Assembly (NCBI RefSeq): GCF_026262645.1
Contig: NZ_SHNO01000001.1
Span: 62,001-126,000 of the forward strand
From: Candidatus Marimicrobium litorale
GTDB taxonomy: Bacteria > Pseudomonadota > Gammaproteobacteria > Pseudomonadales > Halieaceae
Direction: 5' to 3'
DNA length: 64,000 bases
Shown here piece after piece: positions 26,882 to 35,104 of the stretch. Within the stretch, counting starts at the first letter, position 1; each line of letters begins with the position of its first letter. Both the position numbers and the translations under genes were made by a program. The notes beneath the pieces were generated by a model. That model did not search any database. It was not told the DNA's origin and saw nothing but the letters and a program-made list of their open reading frames with translations.

Positions 26882-28069
26882 CTAGGGCTGTGGCAATTCA
26901 AGAATTTTCTGTGCGACCAGGTTGAGCTGTACTTCGCTGCTGCCGCCGGCGATGGTCATTGCCTTCGACATGGCCCATAAGCGCAGAGTGTCGATTTCCT
27001 GCTCAGTAAAACCGTCCCCCTCCCAGCCCAGCCCGCGACTGCCCAGAATCGCTAAAAGTAGTTCACTTTTGGTTTTTTCCGCCTCTGTGCCTACGTACTT
27101 CATTACCATAGGCGCTGCACTGCGCATGCCTGCTGCTTTTTCCTCGAAGGTGCGGAAGTGAGTCAGTGCCACCGCCTGCATGAGCATATCGTAGTCTGCG
27201 AGATCGCTACGCAAACGCGCATCGGCGATTTTACCGTCCTCGAATTCCAGATATTCTCTGGCGGCTTCATTTGGAGTAAGCACCTGGCGAGGGCTCTCGC
27301 TGCCCATTTCGGACATGAGCTTGCGTTCATGCACCAGCAGAGCCTTGGCAACTGACCAGCCCTTGTTGAGTTCGCCAACAAGGTTTTCCTTGGGTACTTC
27401 GACGTTGTCGAAAAAGGTCTGGCAAAACTCGGATTCGCCGCTGATCAACTCAATGGGTGTTGTGCTAACGCCGGGGTCATCCATATCAATCAGCAGGAAG
27501 CTGATACCCTCCTGTTTTTTCACGTCCGGATCGGTTCGCACGAGGCAGAATATCCAGTCGCATCTATCAGCGGCCGTAGTCCATATTTTGCTGCCATTGA
27601 CCAGGAAGTGATCACCTTTATCTTCAGCTTTGCATTGCAGGCTGGCCAGATCTGATCCAGCGCCTGGCTCGGAGTAACCCTGGCACCAGCGGTGCTCACC
27701 GTTAACTATCGCCCTGATATGTTGCTGCTTTTGTTCTTCGCTGCCGTATTCGAGCACGGCCGGCCCAAGCATCCAGAGTCCCAAGCCAAATAGGGGCGTG
27801 CGCGCGTGAATGCGCTTCATTTCTTCTTTGAGTACGCGCCCCTGTTGCGGCGAGAGACCACCGCCGCCATAGGGGGTGGGCCATTCGGGTGCGGTCCAAC
27901 CCTTGTCTCGCATGCGCTCGAACCAGGTTTGGGCATCTTCGCTGGGAAAACTTCCCTTGCGGCCACCCCAGTACTGCTGTTCTGGCGTGATGGGTTGACG
28001 CTGCGAATCTGGACAATTTGCCGTCAGCCATTCGCGGGTGTCCAGTCGAAACTGTTCAAGGTCTTCCAT
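26882..28069 (-). CDS. Acyl-CoA dehydrogenase subunit, probable catalytic partner
   Basis: A 395-residue acyl-CoA dehydrogenase, first gene of the leftward operon. FAD/substrate blocks include QGYSEPGAGSDLASL near 130-144 and the C-terminal IAGGSSEVQLN. The MCAD-type catalytic position (YEGT in MCAD) is Gly here, but Glu248 in LVHERKL falls at the LCAD/IVD position and may be the base. This complements the neighbouring subunit, which lacks a Glu at both sites. AGGAG lies 6 bases before the ATG. It diverges from the SDR gene at 28344. Confidence 0.85.
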   Translation of the reverse strand: MEDLEQFRLDTREWLTANCPDSQRQPITPEQQYWGGRKGSFPSEDAQTWFERMRDKGWTAPEWPTPYGGGGLSPQQGRVLKEEMKRIHARTPLFGLGLWMLGPAVLEYGSEEQKQQHIRAIVNGEHRWCQGYSEPGAGSDLASLQCKAEDKGDHFLVNGSKIWTTAADRCDWIFCLVRTDPDVKKQEGISFLLIDMDDPGVSTTPIELISGESEFCQTFFDNVEVPKENLVGELNKGWSVAKALLVHERKLMSEMGSESPRQVLTPNEAAREYLEFEDGKIADARLRSDLADYDMLMQAVALTHFRTFEEKAAGMRSAAPMVMKYVGTEAEKTKSELLLAILGSRGLGWEGDGFTEQEIDTLRLWAMSKAMTIAGGSSEVQLNLVAQKILELPQP

Positions 28070-28276
28070 GTCTGCTCCTGGCAGGTGGTGTTATGGCTCT
28101 GGGAGATAAAGTCCGGAGCGCGCTATTGGGTGATGCACGTATGATACGGACGCGTTTGCGGCAGATAAAGGTACACCAGCGCCAGTTCGGCGCAATGGCC
28201 TAAAATGTCAGCCTGCGGTGATGAAATCCGCCAGTCCCGTGCGCCCTGTCAATTGTACTGGGACGGTATATTGCCT

Positions 28277-28288
28277 CGAACCGGTTCG
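28277..28288. promoter_or_regulatory. Perfect 12-bp palindrome in a divergent promoter region (candidate operator)
   Basis: CGAACCGGTTCG lies within the 274-base spacer between the leftward acyl-CoA dehydrogenase/isomerase operon and the rightward SDR. Its position suits a dimeric repressor such as a TetR-family protein controlling both sides. No regulator gene is seen in the immediate neighbourhood. Confidence 0.35.
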
Positions 28289-28343
28289 TTTGACCACACG
28301 CGCCGTCGCGGGCATTCTGCCTTCCTGAAGAATTGGAGGCATT

Positions 28344-29093
28344 ATGCAAAGACTTGAGGGCAGGACGGTTCTGGTAACGGGGGCCGGCAGCGGCATAGGG
28401 AAGGCGAGCGCGCTGCGGATTGCTAGCGAGGGCGCCTCGGTTTTTTGTGTAGACCTCAATGGAGATGCGGTAGAGGCCACTGCGGCGCAAATCCGGAGTG
28501 CGGCAGGCGAGGCGACCGCGTGCACTGGCAACCTGGCAGACGAAAGCAGTGTTAATGAGACGGTAAAGGCGTGTATAGACCGGTATGGCAGTTTGCACGG
28601 TGTGGTGAACATGGCGGGTGTATTGCGTTTTGACGACACCGAGCAGCTGCAGGCCAATCACTGGCAAAAAGTCATCGATGTGAATCTCACTGGTACTATG
28701 TATCTCTGCCGCGCGGCCCTTCCTCATCTGGTGCAGACTCAGGGGAGCATCGTGAACGCTGCGTCTACTGCTGCATTGCAAGGCCTGCCCTGCGGTGTCG
28801 CATACTCTGCCAGTAAAGGCGGTGTATTGGCAATGACCCGGAGTATCGCTGTGGAGTATGCCAAGCGCGGCGTGCGGGCAAATTGCGTCTGTCCTGGTGA
28901 TATCAACACAAATATGACAGACGGTATCGGGTTTCCTGAGACAATGGATTTTGACCTCATGCCCCGCATCATGTCTCTGACTGGCGCGAAGTCGCCAGAA
29001 GTGGTGGCAGGTGTTATTGCCATGTTGATATCGGATGATGGTATCCACATCACAGGTGAAGATATTCGGGTTGACGGCGGCACTTTGTCCTGA
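28344..29093 (+). CDS. SDR-family NAD(P)-dependent oxidoreductase
   Basis: A 249-residue classical short-chain dehydrogenase. TGAGSGIG at 12-19 is the cofactor loop. The catalytic set is complete: Ser141, Tyr154 and Lys158 (YSASK), and the C-terminal ITGEDIRVDGG is typical. GGAGG lies a few bases before the ATG. It diverges from the acyl-CoA dehydrogenase/ketosteroid isomerase operon, so a role as hydroxysteroid or hydroxyacyl-CoA dehydrogenase in the same pathway is plausible but not proven. Confidence 0.85.
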   Translation: MQRLEGRTVLVTGAGSGIGKASALRIASEGASVFCVDLNGDAVEATAAQIRSAAGEATACTGNLADESSVNETVKACIDRYGSLHGVVNMAGVLRFDDTEQLQANHWQKVIDVNLTGTMYLCRAALPHLVQTQGSIVNAASTAALQGLPCGVAYSASKGGVLAMTRSIAVEYAKRGVRANCVCPGDINTNMTDGIGFPETMDFDLMPRIMSLTGAKSPEVVAGVIAMLISDDGIHITGEDIRVDGGTLS

Positions 29094-29111
29094 CCGGGCC
29101 GTGGGGCAGCG

Positions 29112-30167
29112 TTACTGTGAGTCCGCCAGTTGTACGCGGAACAGGTGCTTGCTGTCATTCCTGCGAGTTTCTATTTCAATATGATCTCCGCTCTTGCGGG
29201 ATTCCAGTGCGCTAAAGTAATCATCCTGGCTGCGAATGGGCTTGCCATTGATCGCTATAATGATGTCCGCCAGCTCAATCTCTCCGCGGCCATTGTGGAA
29301 TGCACCTGCCATACCTGCTTTGTGCGCGGGTGAGCCGGGGGCAATATGGATAACGGGCACGCCCTCGATCCGGTAGCGTTTAACCCAGTAGTCGCTCGCT
29401 AATTCGATTCCTGCAGTGGGGCGCAGCACACGGCCATAGCTAATCAGTTGTGGTACCACATTGCGCACGGTATTAACCGGGATAGCGAAACCGATACCTG
29501 CGCTGGCGCCGCTAGGACTGTAGATAGCTGTGTTCACACCAACCAGCTGCCCGAGGGAGTTCAGTAGCGGCCCGCCCGAATTTCCGGGATTGATAGCGGC
29601 ATCGGTCTGGATAACGCCACGAATCTTGCGGTTGCCTGCAGCGCGAATCTCCCGGCCTAGTGCACTCACAATGCCGGTTGTCAGTGTGGTGTCTAGGCCA
29701 AAAGGGTTGCCAATGGCGAGGACCTTGCGTCCCACGGTCAGCTCTGTAGAGTCCCCGAGAGGAAGCGTGATGAGGTTGTCGGGCGGTTCCTTTATTTTCA
29801 ATACGGCTAGGTCTTTCTCCGGTGCCTTACCGACAATCATTGCGTCGTACCGTGACCTGTCCTGCAAGGTAACGGTCAGCTTTTGTGCACCAGCGACCAC
29901 GTGGTAATTAGTGACAACCAGTCCGCTTTTGTCCCAGATAAAACCGGTGCCACTACCGCGAGGTATTTCCATAATGTCCAGGCTGAACAGCCGGCGGCGC
30001 AGTGCTGTATTGGTGACATAAACTACCGCGGGGCTTGCCTCGCGAAATATCTCCATGGTGTTGGTTTCGTCCTCAGTGGCGAAACTCAAGTAGTCTGAAG
30101 CCTGCGCGGCGGCCATTGCCGCACTGAATACAGTGAGGCAGGCAAGGATGCGGATGATTGTGTACAC
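29112..30167 (-). CDS. HtrA/Deg-type periplasmic serine protease with one PDZ domain
   Basis: A 351-residue trypsin-like protease. An N-terminal hydrophobic segment (about residues 4-23) is a signal peptide or anchor. The catalytic triad is visible: His in TNYHVV, Asp in KDLAVLK and Ser in GNSGGPL. A single PDZ domain follows from about residue 255. The layout (one anchor, one PDZ, about 350 residues) is that of DegS, the site-1 protease upstream of RseP, but DegQ-like alternatives cannot be excluded. The start is GTG. The DUF1499 gene is 9 bases upstream, suggesting an operon. Confidence 0.87.
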   Translation of the reverse strand: MYTIIRILACLTVFSAAMAAAQASDYLSFATEDETNTMEIFREASPAVVYVTNTALRRRLFSLDIMEIPRGSGTGFIWDKSGLVVTNYHVVAGAQKLTVTLQDRSRYDAMIVGKAPEKDLAVLKIKEPPDNLITLPLGDSTELTVGRKVLAIGNPFGLDTTLTTGIVSALGREIRAAGNRKIRGVIQTDAAINPGNSGGPLLNSLGQLVGVNTAIYSPSGASAGIGFAIPVNTVRNVVPQLISYGRVLRPTAGIELASDYWVKRYRIEGVPVIHIAPGSPAHKAGMAGAFHNGRGEIELADIIIAINGKPIRSQDDYFSALESRKSGDHIEIETRRNDSKHLFRVQLADSQ

Positions 30168-30176
30168 GCGCGCAGC

Positions 30177-30899
30177 CTAACTCCCGGGAAATGCAGCGAT
30201 AAAGGCGTTGATGCGTTTGGCATTAGCGCCTATATCCCCCTTTCCTACGCGGGATACAGAGCGCAGGTCAAGCAGGCTGCCGCCCGGCAGCGGGCGAATC
30301 CGGATCACCACGTCATCCTTAAAAGCCATGAAACTGGTGGTATCGACGGCCTCGATAATACCCGCGCCTCGATCTTCGTGATAAATCTCCCACTCCAACT
30401 CGCGCACGACGACCAGCGCGCGATCGAAAGCCGCACTCGGTGCGAGGGAGCTCTCAAGTCCTGAAAGCTCTGGGTAAGCATCTCTTTGTTGTAGAATGCT
30501 ATCGGGCTTGATAGCCAGTGTATTGCTATCCGGGCCACGCGCCTGCTCTGCCATTACAAACAACGGCGGCTCATCTGTGTCCGTGGTGATATCGTGAATA
30601 GTGGGGTAGTCACCTGCATTAAGCATGGTAATAAACAGCAGGGTTCCGGGAAAGGAAAACAGCATGTTGAGAGTGATATTGGTGCGCCAGGCAGCCATGC
30701 GTGGCATAACGAGCAGCACGATGGCAACCACTAGCAGCAAAGTACTGCCAAGGATTGCTATAGCGTAGATCAGCAGTGCAGGCTGCCAAGCGCCAGTGCG
30801 GGCAGCCAGAACGGATACGGGCAGTATTAACAACATGGCCAGTGACAGGTAGCCGGTCCAGTTGACCAGACGCGGTGCTTTACTTGATGATGATTCCAT
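30177..30899 (-). CDS. DUF1499 domain membrane protein
   Basis: A 240-residue protein with three predicted transmembrane helices in residues 10-95, followed by a soluble DUF1499 domain. The domain shows PTIHDITTD near residues 99-107 and the C-terminal SRVGKGDIGANAKRI typical of the family. DUF1499 proteins are widespread in proteobacteria and have no settled function. It is probably co-transcribed with the HtrA-type protease 9 bases downstream. Confidence 0.8.
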   Translation of the reverse strand: MESSSSKAPRLVNWTGYLSLAMLLILPVSVLAARTGAWQPALLIYAIAILGSTLLLVVAIVLLVMPRMAAWRTNITLNMLFSFPGTLLFITMLNAGDYPTIHDITTDTDEPPLFVMAEQARGPDSNTLAIKPDSILQQRDAYPELSGLESSLAPSAAFDRALVVVRELEWEIYHEDRGAGIIEAVDTTSFMAFKDDVVIRIRPLPGGSLLDLRSVSRVGKGDIGANAKRINAFIAAFPGS

Positions 30900-31119
30900 G
30901 ATGATTCTCCAGTTTTCGCCAGACCGGCAGTCAATCAGAAGAATACTACTGGTCTGCCCAGCTGGCGAGTCCTTGAATGGTTCAATTGGGCAGCCCTAAG
31001 CAGTGTTTGCGCGACGGCAGTTTGAGTCATGGCGGGCCATCTGATTAACTGGCGCGCAACTATCAAGAGCCGCTGGATGCAGCGGGCATATTGCGGCTAA
31101 AACAGGAGAAATAATCACT

Positions 31120-31890
31120 ATGGCTAGAGTAGACGGCAAAGTCGCAATTGTTACAGGGGGTGCCAGTGGTATGGGTGCAGCAGATGCCGAGGTGCTTTCT
31201 CGCGAGGGGGCCAGTGTTGTGGTTGCCGATCTTAACGAGGCCGATGGCCGCGCTGTTGCTGAGCGCGTTGGAGGTAATGCCGTATTCATGAAGCTGGATG
31301 TGACTGACGAGGCAAACTGGCAGCAGGTGATTGCCCGTACCGTGGAGAAGTTTGGCAGGCTCGACATCCTGGTAAATAATGCAGGCGTGCTCGCTGTGGG
31401 AACAGTTGTCGATACCACCCTGGAGTCCTGGCGGATGATAAATGCGGTCAACAGTGAAGGCGTTTTTCTCGGTTGCAAGCATGCTATTCCCGCGATGGTG
31501 GAATCGGGCGGCGGATCGATCATTAATATGTCCTCTGTCGCAGCAATTCATGGTCAATCATTTGTCGCTGCCTATACGGCGAGTAAGGGTGCTGTGCGGG
31601 CGCTTACAAAAAACGTTGCGATGTATTGCAAGGAGCAAAAGAACGGTGTGCGTTGTAACTCGATTCATCCGGATGGTGTTGCAACCCCGATGATTGTCAA
31701 AGTCGCAACCGGCAAGGATACGGCCAGTGAAGAAGACATTGAAAAGCTGCGGCATGTCGAGAACATCTGTGAGCCTGTAGATATCGCCAACCTTGTTCTG
31801 TATCTGGCATCTGATGAGTCGCGTTATGTGACTGGCGCTGAGATGTTGGTAGACAACGGCTCTACCATTACGCCGCCTGTTGGCGTGTAG
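31120..31890 (+). CDS. SDR-family oxidoreductase (hydroxysteroid dehydrogenase-like)
   Basis: A 256-residue classical SDR: TGGASGMG at 12-19, NNAG near 86-89, catalytic Ser139, Tyr152 and Lys156 in YTASK. Its style resembles bacterial 3-alpha/20-beta hydroxysteroid dehydrogenases and cyclic-alcohol dehydrogenases, which cannot be separated by eye. AGGAG is upstream of the ATG. The next gene starts 13 bases after its stop on the same strand, so the two probably share a transcript. Confidence 0.85.
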   Translation: MARVDGKVAIVTGGASGMGAADAEVLSREGASVVVADLNEADGRAVAERVGGNAVFMKLDVTDEANWQQVIARTVEKFGRLDILVNNAGVLAVGTVVDTTLESWRMINAVNSEGVFLGCKHAIPAMVESGGGSIINMSSVAAIHGQSFVAAYTASKGAVRALTKNVAMYCKEQKNGVRCNSIHPDGVATPMIVKVATGKDTASEEDIEKLRHVENICEPVDIANLVLYLASDESRYVTGAEMLVDNGSTITPPVGV

Positions 31891-31903
31891 CAGGTTCGCT
31901 ACG

Positions 31904-32626
31904 ATGGAGAAATGGATCTATCCACTTTGGAAGCGCTCCGGTCAGACGGCTGATGAACTGCGCGACACCCTGTTGGCTGAGCTCTCTCCCAAATTGACCT
32001 CCCGGATCGACGTCCACGGACTGCGTATCTGTGTGGCCGATAGTGCGGTCTCTGCGGCCAGCGGAAGGCGCATGGAATCCTGCACACCCGTGCCGGACGC
32101 TATGCTGTCGCTATGGGTTGATTTCCGCGGTGTGGCCCCGGCTTGGGAAGCGCTGGTCGATCAATATGTGGCGCGTAAAACCGCCTATCTCGTGGCAGAA
32201 GCGGAGCCTTTGGTCAGCCAACTGCGTCATCCGTCGCAATCGGGCGAGCGGGTTTATGGTATGTGTCAGGTGGTGTTCCTGTCCTCACCGGCGGATATGG
32301 AGCGGGAAGATTTTCTCGCGACCTGGAAAGACAGCCACACGCAAGTGGCAATTGATACCCAGTCGACATTCGGCTATCGCCAAAATCTGGTGGTGAGAAG
32401 GCAAGAGGGTGACGCACGCCACTGTGACGCCATCGTAGAGGAAAATTTTCCTCCCGAAGCTATGAAAGATGACCATATATTTTATGCGACAGGGGGTGAT
32501 AAAGATCTGCTGAAGCAGCACATGCAGGCAATGATGGATAGTTGCACGCGCTTTATTGACTTCGCGAAAATCGATGTAATTCCGATGAGTGAGTACCTCA
32601 TGGAGCCCCTGCTAGAGGTCCGTTGA
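31904..32626 (+). CDS. EthD-like / dimeric alpha-beta barrel protein
   Basis: A 240-residue soluble protein. The second half has a segment with EDFLATWKDSHTQVAI and later EENFPPEAMKDD that recalls the EthD domain (dimeric ferredoxin-like barrel). The first half is a weaker repeat of the same type. EthD-type proteins accompany oxidative degradation pathways, but a reaction cannot be assigned. ATG at 31904 is used rather than a TTG inside the previous SDR. It is probably in an operon with that SDR. Confidence 0.55.
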   Translation: MEKWIYPLWKRSGQTADELRDTLLAELSPKLTSRIDVHGLRICVADSAVSAASGRRMESCTPVPDAMLSLWVDFRGVAPAWEALVDQYVARKTAYLVAEAEPLVSQLRHPSQSGERVYGMCQVVFLSSPADMEREDFLATWKDSHTQVAIDTQSTFGYRQNLVVRRQEGDARHCDAIVEENFPPEAMKDDHIFYATGGDKDLLKQHMQAMMDSCTRFIDFAKIDVIPMSEYLMEPLLEVR

Positions 32627-32642
32627 CGCGATCGTTAGGTGA

Positions 32643-32801
32643 CTAATGATTGACGATGTCGGTGTCGTCGTCTTTGCCCCAGAGAATGTGCTCATCTTTC
32701 TCTTGCGTGATGAGACGCATGAAAACGGCCATGAACAGTATCGGCACGATAACGAACAGCATGAGGAAAATAGCAGTAACTTCTAATAATAGGCTAAACA
32801 T
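32643..32801 (-). CDS. Small single-pass membrane protein (52 aa)
   Basis: A 52-codon reading frame with a strong AGGAG 6 bases before the ATG. Residues 1-30 are a continuous hydrophobic, phenylalanine/leucine-rich helix. The tail (about 31-52) is hydrophilic and acidic, reading WGKDDDTD near the end. In the mRNA, an ATATCC/GGATAT hairpin (32815-32832) lies just upstream of the ribosome-binding site. I do not recognise the protein. The helix-plus-acidic-tail design and good translation signals make a real gene likely. Confidence 0.6.
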   Translation of the reverse strand: MFSLLLEVTAIFLMLFVIVPILFMAVFMRLITQEKDEHILWGKDDDTDIVNH

Positions 32802-32890
32802 TTTTAGCTCCTGAATATCCGAAAGTGGATATGCGTCGATTTCAGGAACAAGGTTAATGCTGGTCGGTTGCTTTTTCTATCCGCCTAACG

Positions 32891-32915
32891 ATCTAAACGG
32901 AAGTTTACTTTAGAT
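32891..32915. promoter_or_regulatory. 25-bp inverted repeat upstream of the small membrane protein gene
   Basis: ATCTAAA at 32891-32897 and TTTAGAT at 32909-32915 form a 7-bp inverted repeat around an 11-base centre. It lies about 90 bases upstream of the 52-aa gene and about 100 bases beyond the end of htpX, so it could be an operator for the former. It lacks a T-run and is not a clear terminator. Confidence 0.3.
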
Positions 32916-33012
32916 GTTGTGCAGACGGCTGCGATGTGTGCTCACTGTGTCGACTGCGAATCGCGCGCCAGGGTGCGTGTTGAGTCAGCTGGCGTGATGC
33001 GGCGGAACCGGC

Positions 33013-33900
33013 TTACTGTCGGCCCGCTTGCAATGCTGTGATCCTGTCGTTGAGAGGCGGGTGGGAACGAAAAAGCCCGCTGAGGCCTTCCTTCAATTGC
33101 TCGCTAATACCGAACGCCGTCAGTTCTCCGGGTAAATCCTGCGGTTGATCCTGTTCCATTTGCAGACGCTGCAAGGCTGCGATCATATCGCCCGGCGAGG
33201 CTAGAGTGGCACCCGCGTAATCTGCCCGGTATTCCCGCCAGCGGGAAAACCAGAACACAATGGCGCTGGCCAGCACACTGAGAACCATTTGCGCGACAAT
33301 AGTCACCACAAAGTAGCCGATACCGTAGCCCCGCTCATTGCGAAACACCAGCCGGTCGACCGTATGGCCAATAACACGCGCAAGAAAGAGCACAAACGTA
33401 TTCACTACACCCTGTATCAGGGTGAGTGTCACCATATCGCCGTTGGCCACGTGGCCAATTTCATGCGCCAGGACAGCCCGCACCTCGGCGGGCTTGAAGC
33501 GTTGCAGCAGGCCGACACTCACGGCGACCAACGCGCCGTTGCGATTCCAGCCGGTGGCAAACGCATTGGCTGAGTCGGAGGGAAATATCCCGACTTCAGG
33601 CATACCTATTTGCGCCTCATCCGCAAGGGCTTTTACGGTATCTATCAGCCATTGTTCGTCTGTGTTGTCTGGGGTTTCGATAATACGAGTGCCGGTCCCG
33701 CGCTTTGCCATCCACTTCGACAGGAACAGCGAAATTAGCGAGCCGCCGAAGCCAAACAGCGCGCACATGATGAGCAGCGCCCCCAGGTTGAGGTCCACGC
33801 CGTTCTCCGCCAGGATGCCCTGTAGCCCCAGCAGGTTGAAAACAATGCCAACCAGCACAAGAACAGCGACATTGGTGGCAAGAAACAAAAGTATTCGCAT
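33013..33900 (-). CDS. htpX: Membrane zinc metalloprotease HtpX
   Basis: A 295-residue M48 protease, close to the 293 of E. coli. Two N-terminal transmembrane helices (about 4-25 and 38-60) precede the zinc site HEIGH at residues 146-150. Further hydrophobic segments follow near residues 160-180 and 200-220. HtpX degrades damaged inner-membrane proteins alongside FtsH. It is the last gene of a leftward run that includes a J-domain protein and a vWA protein. Confidence 0.95.
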   Translation of the reverse strand: MRILLFLATNVAVLVLVGIVFNLLGLQGILAENGVDLNLGALLIMCALFGFGGSLISLFLSKWMAKRGTGTRIIETPDNTDEQWLIDTVKALADEAQIGMPEVGIFPSDSANAFATGWNRNGALVAVSVGLLQRFKPAEVRAVLAHEIGHVANGDMVTLTLIQGVVNTFVLFLARVIGHTVDRLVFRNERGYGIGYFVVTIVAQMVLSVLASAIVFWFSRWREYRADYAGATLASPGDMIAALQRLQMEQDQPQDLPGELTAFGISEQLKEGLSGLFRSHPPLNDRITALQAGRQ

Positions 33901-33978
33901 GACGTAATCCCTCTGGACCTCCTGTCAGTCTAATGGCGCGGTAGCCTTCAATGGTTCCCGCTTACAATAAACTCGCGA

Positions 33979-34311
33979 TCAGGCGTCGGCCGCGCTGGCG
34001 GCTGCTTCCTCAGCCGGTGTCTCCCGCGTTACGCCCTCCTCGCCGCTGGCTGTGTCTTCGCCCGACTCGTCTGGCAGCAGCGTATCACTGGGTTGAACTA
34101 CTGGCTCACCCCGATCATTTATGGCCGCGGCGAGCACCTCCCCGCGCAGTTCAATATCCTTTGAGCTCAGCTCGAACAGCGTATTGATGGCTTCGTCTTC
34201 GTGAGAAGAGTGCAGCACCCTGCGGGGGTCTGTGCCATCCACCCAGTGCTTCTTTTTGCCCCAGTAATGGCCCAACTGGTTACGCACAACAAATACATTT
34301 AAATCAGCCAT
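33979..34311 (-). CDS. Conserved-looking protein of unknown function (110 aa)
   Basis: A 110-residue soluble protein. Residues 1-60 are well structured, with a WGKKKHWVDG segment and an aspartate/glutamate-rich helix; the last 35 residues are a low-complexity Glu/Ala/Thr tail. I do not recognise the family. It sits between the J-domain protein (71 bases) and htpX (78 bases) on the same strand. Confidence 0.6.
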   Translation of the reverse strand: MADLNVFVVRNQLGHYWGKKKHWVDGTDPRRVLHSSHEDEAINTLFELSSKDIELRGEVLAAAINDRGEPVVQPSDTLLPDESGEDTASGEEGVTRETPAEEAAASAADA

Positions 34312-34382
34312 AAATAGGGAGTGTCCTCGTGAAAGCTGGGCGAGAGTGTAAACAACCCGACGGCTCGAATCCAGTTGCAGTT

Positions 34383-35096
34383 TCAGCCGAGAAGTATGTC
34401 CTTGGCGCGGTTAATCTGTGCTGCGAGGTAGTCATTGCCTCCCCGGTCAGGGTGCAGTTTCTGGATCAACTTGCGGTGTGCATCGACGATTTCCGGCTCG
34501 CCGGCATCATCCTCCAAGCCCAGAACAGCGAGTGCTTCCTTGCGGTCCATGGGTTGCGCGGAAGGGCTTTGTCCTCCAGGCGGGTTATCAAAGGGCGCCT
34601 CGCCTGGAAATTTCTGCTCCAGATAGCTAGACAAAAGGCGCGCTGAGTCGGCATCTTCTGCCTGACAGTAGCGATAGAACTCCTCGAGTTGCTCGCGCTT
34701 CATTTCCGCGAGCCGCCAGTCCTTGAATGCGCCCTGCAGTATCTCCCCCTGCAGCTCTCCGCTATCGTGATCAAGGTGCATGCGCAACAGCGGCGTTTCC
34801 ACAGTGGAACTTTGGCCAGCGCCGAGTGCCCCTTTACCCCTGAGGCCCGCGAGCATGGGGAAAAAACGCATCAGCAGTGGCAGCGCCTGGCGGGCGGTCA
34901 CGAGCAGGGCAGTGATAGCAGCCCCCACCCAGTGCAGACGCCCGGTCAAGGCGAGGATCGCTGTAGCGAAAAGGGCGACCCCGAGGCCAAGTTTGAAATA
35001 CTCGCTCCTGCGCTTATGCGGAGGTAGGGCTTGCACCCGGCGGACCAGCAGGTAGACAACGGCGACTACCGCCATTAGCAGTATCAATCGGGGCAC
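34383..35096 (-). CDS. Membrane-anchored J-domain protein
   Basis: A 237-residue protein. The N-terminus holds a transmembrane segment (about 4-20) and a second hydrophobic region (about 35-75). The C-terminal 50 residues are a J domain with the diagnostic HPD at about 215-217 in LHPDRGG. The layout, with the J domain at the C-terminus behind a membrane anchor, resembles DjlA- or Tim14-type co-chaperones that recruit DnaK to the membrane. The vWA gene ends 8 bases upstream and htpX follows downstream, so a membrane-quality theme is possible. Confidence 0.82.
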   Translation of the reverse strand: MPRLILLMAVVAVVYLLVRRVQALPPHKRRSEYFKLGLGVALFATAILALTGRLHWVGAAITALLVTARQALPLLMRFFPMLAGLRGKGALGAGQSSTVETPLLRMHLDHDSGELQGEILQGAFKDWRLAEMKREQLEEFYRYCQAEDADSARLLSSYLEQKFPGEAPFDNPPGGQSPSAQPMDRKEALAVLGLEDDAGEPEIVDAHRKLIQKLHPDRGGNDYLAAQINRAKDILLG

Positions 35097-35104
35097 AGCA
35101 TTTC

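Noticed and set aside
28093-28203. 36-codon plus-strand frame starting MALGDKV in the divergent spacer
   Set aside because: An AGGTGG is upstream, but the peptide is very short, lies in a promoter region and has no recognisable feature.
28200-29048. 282-codon minus-strand frame opposite the SDR at 28344
   Set aside because: The plus-strand SDR has a complete active site and ribosome-binding site; the opposite frame is unlike any protein family.
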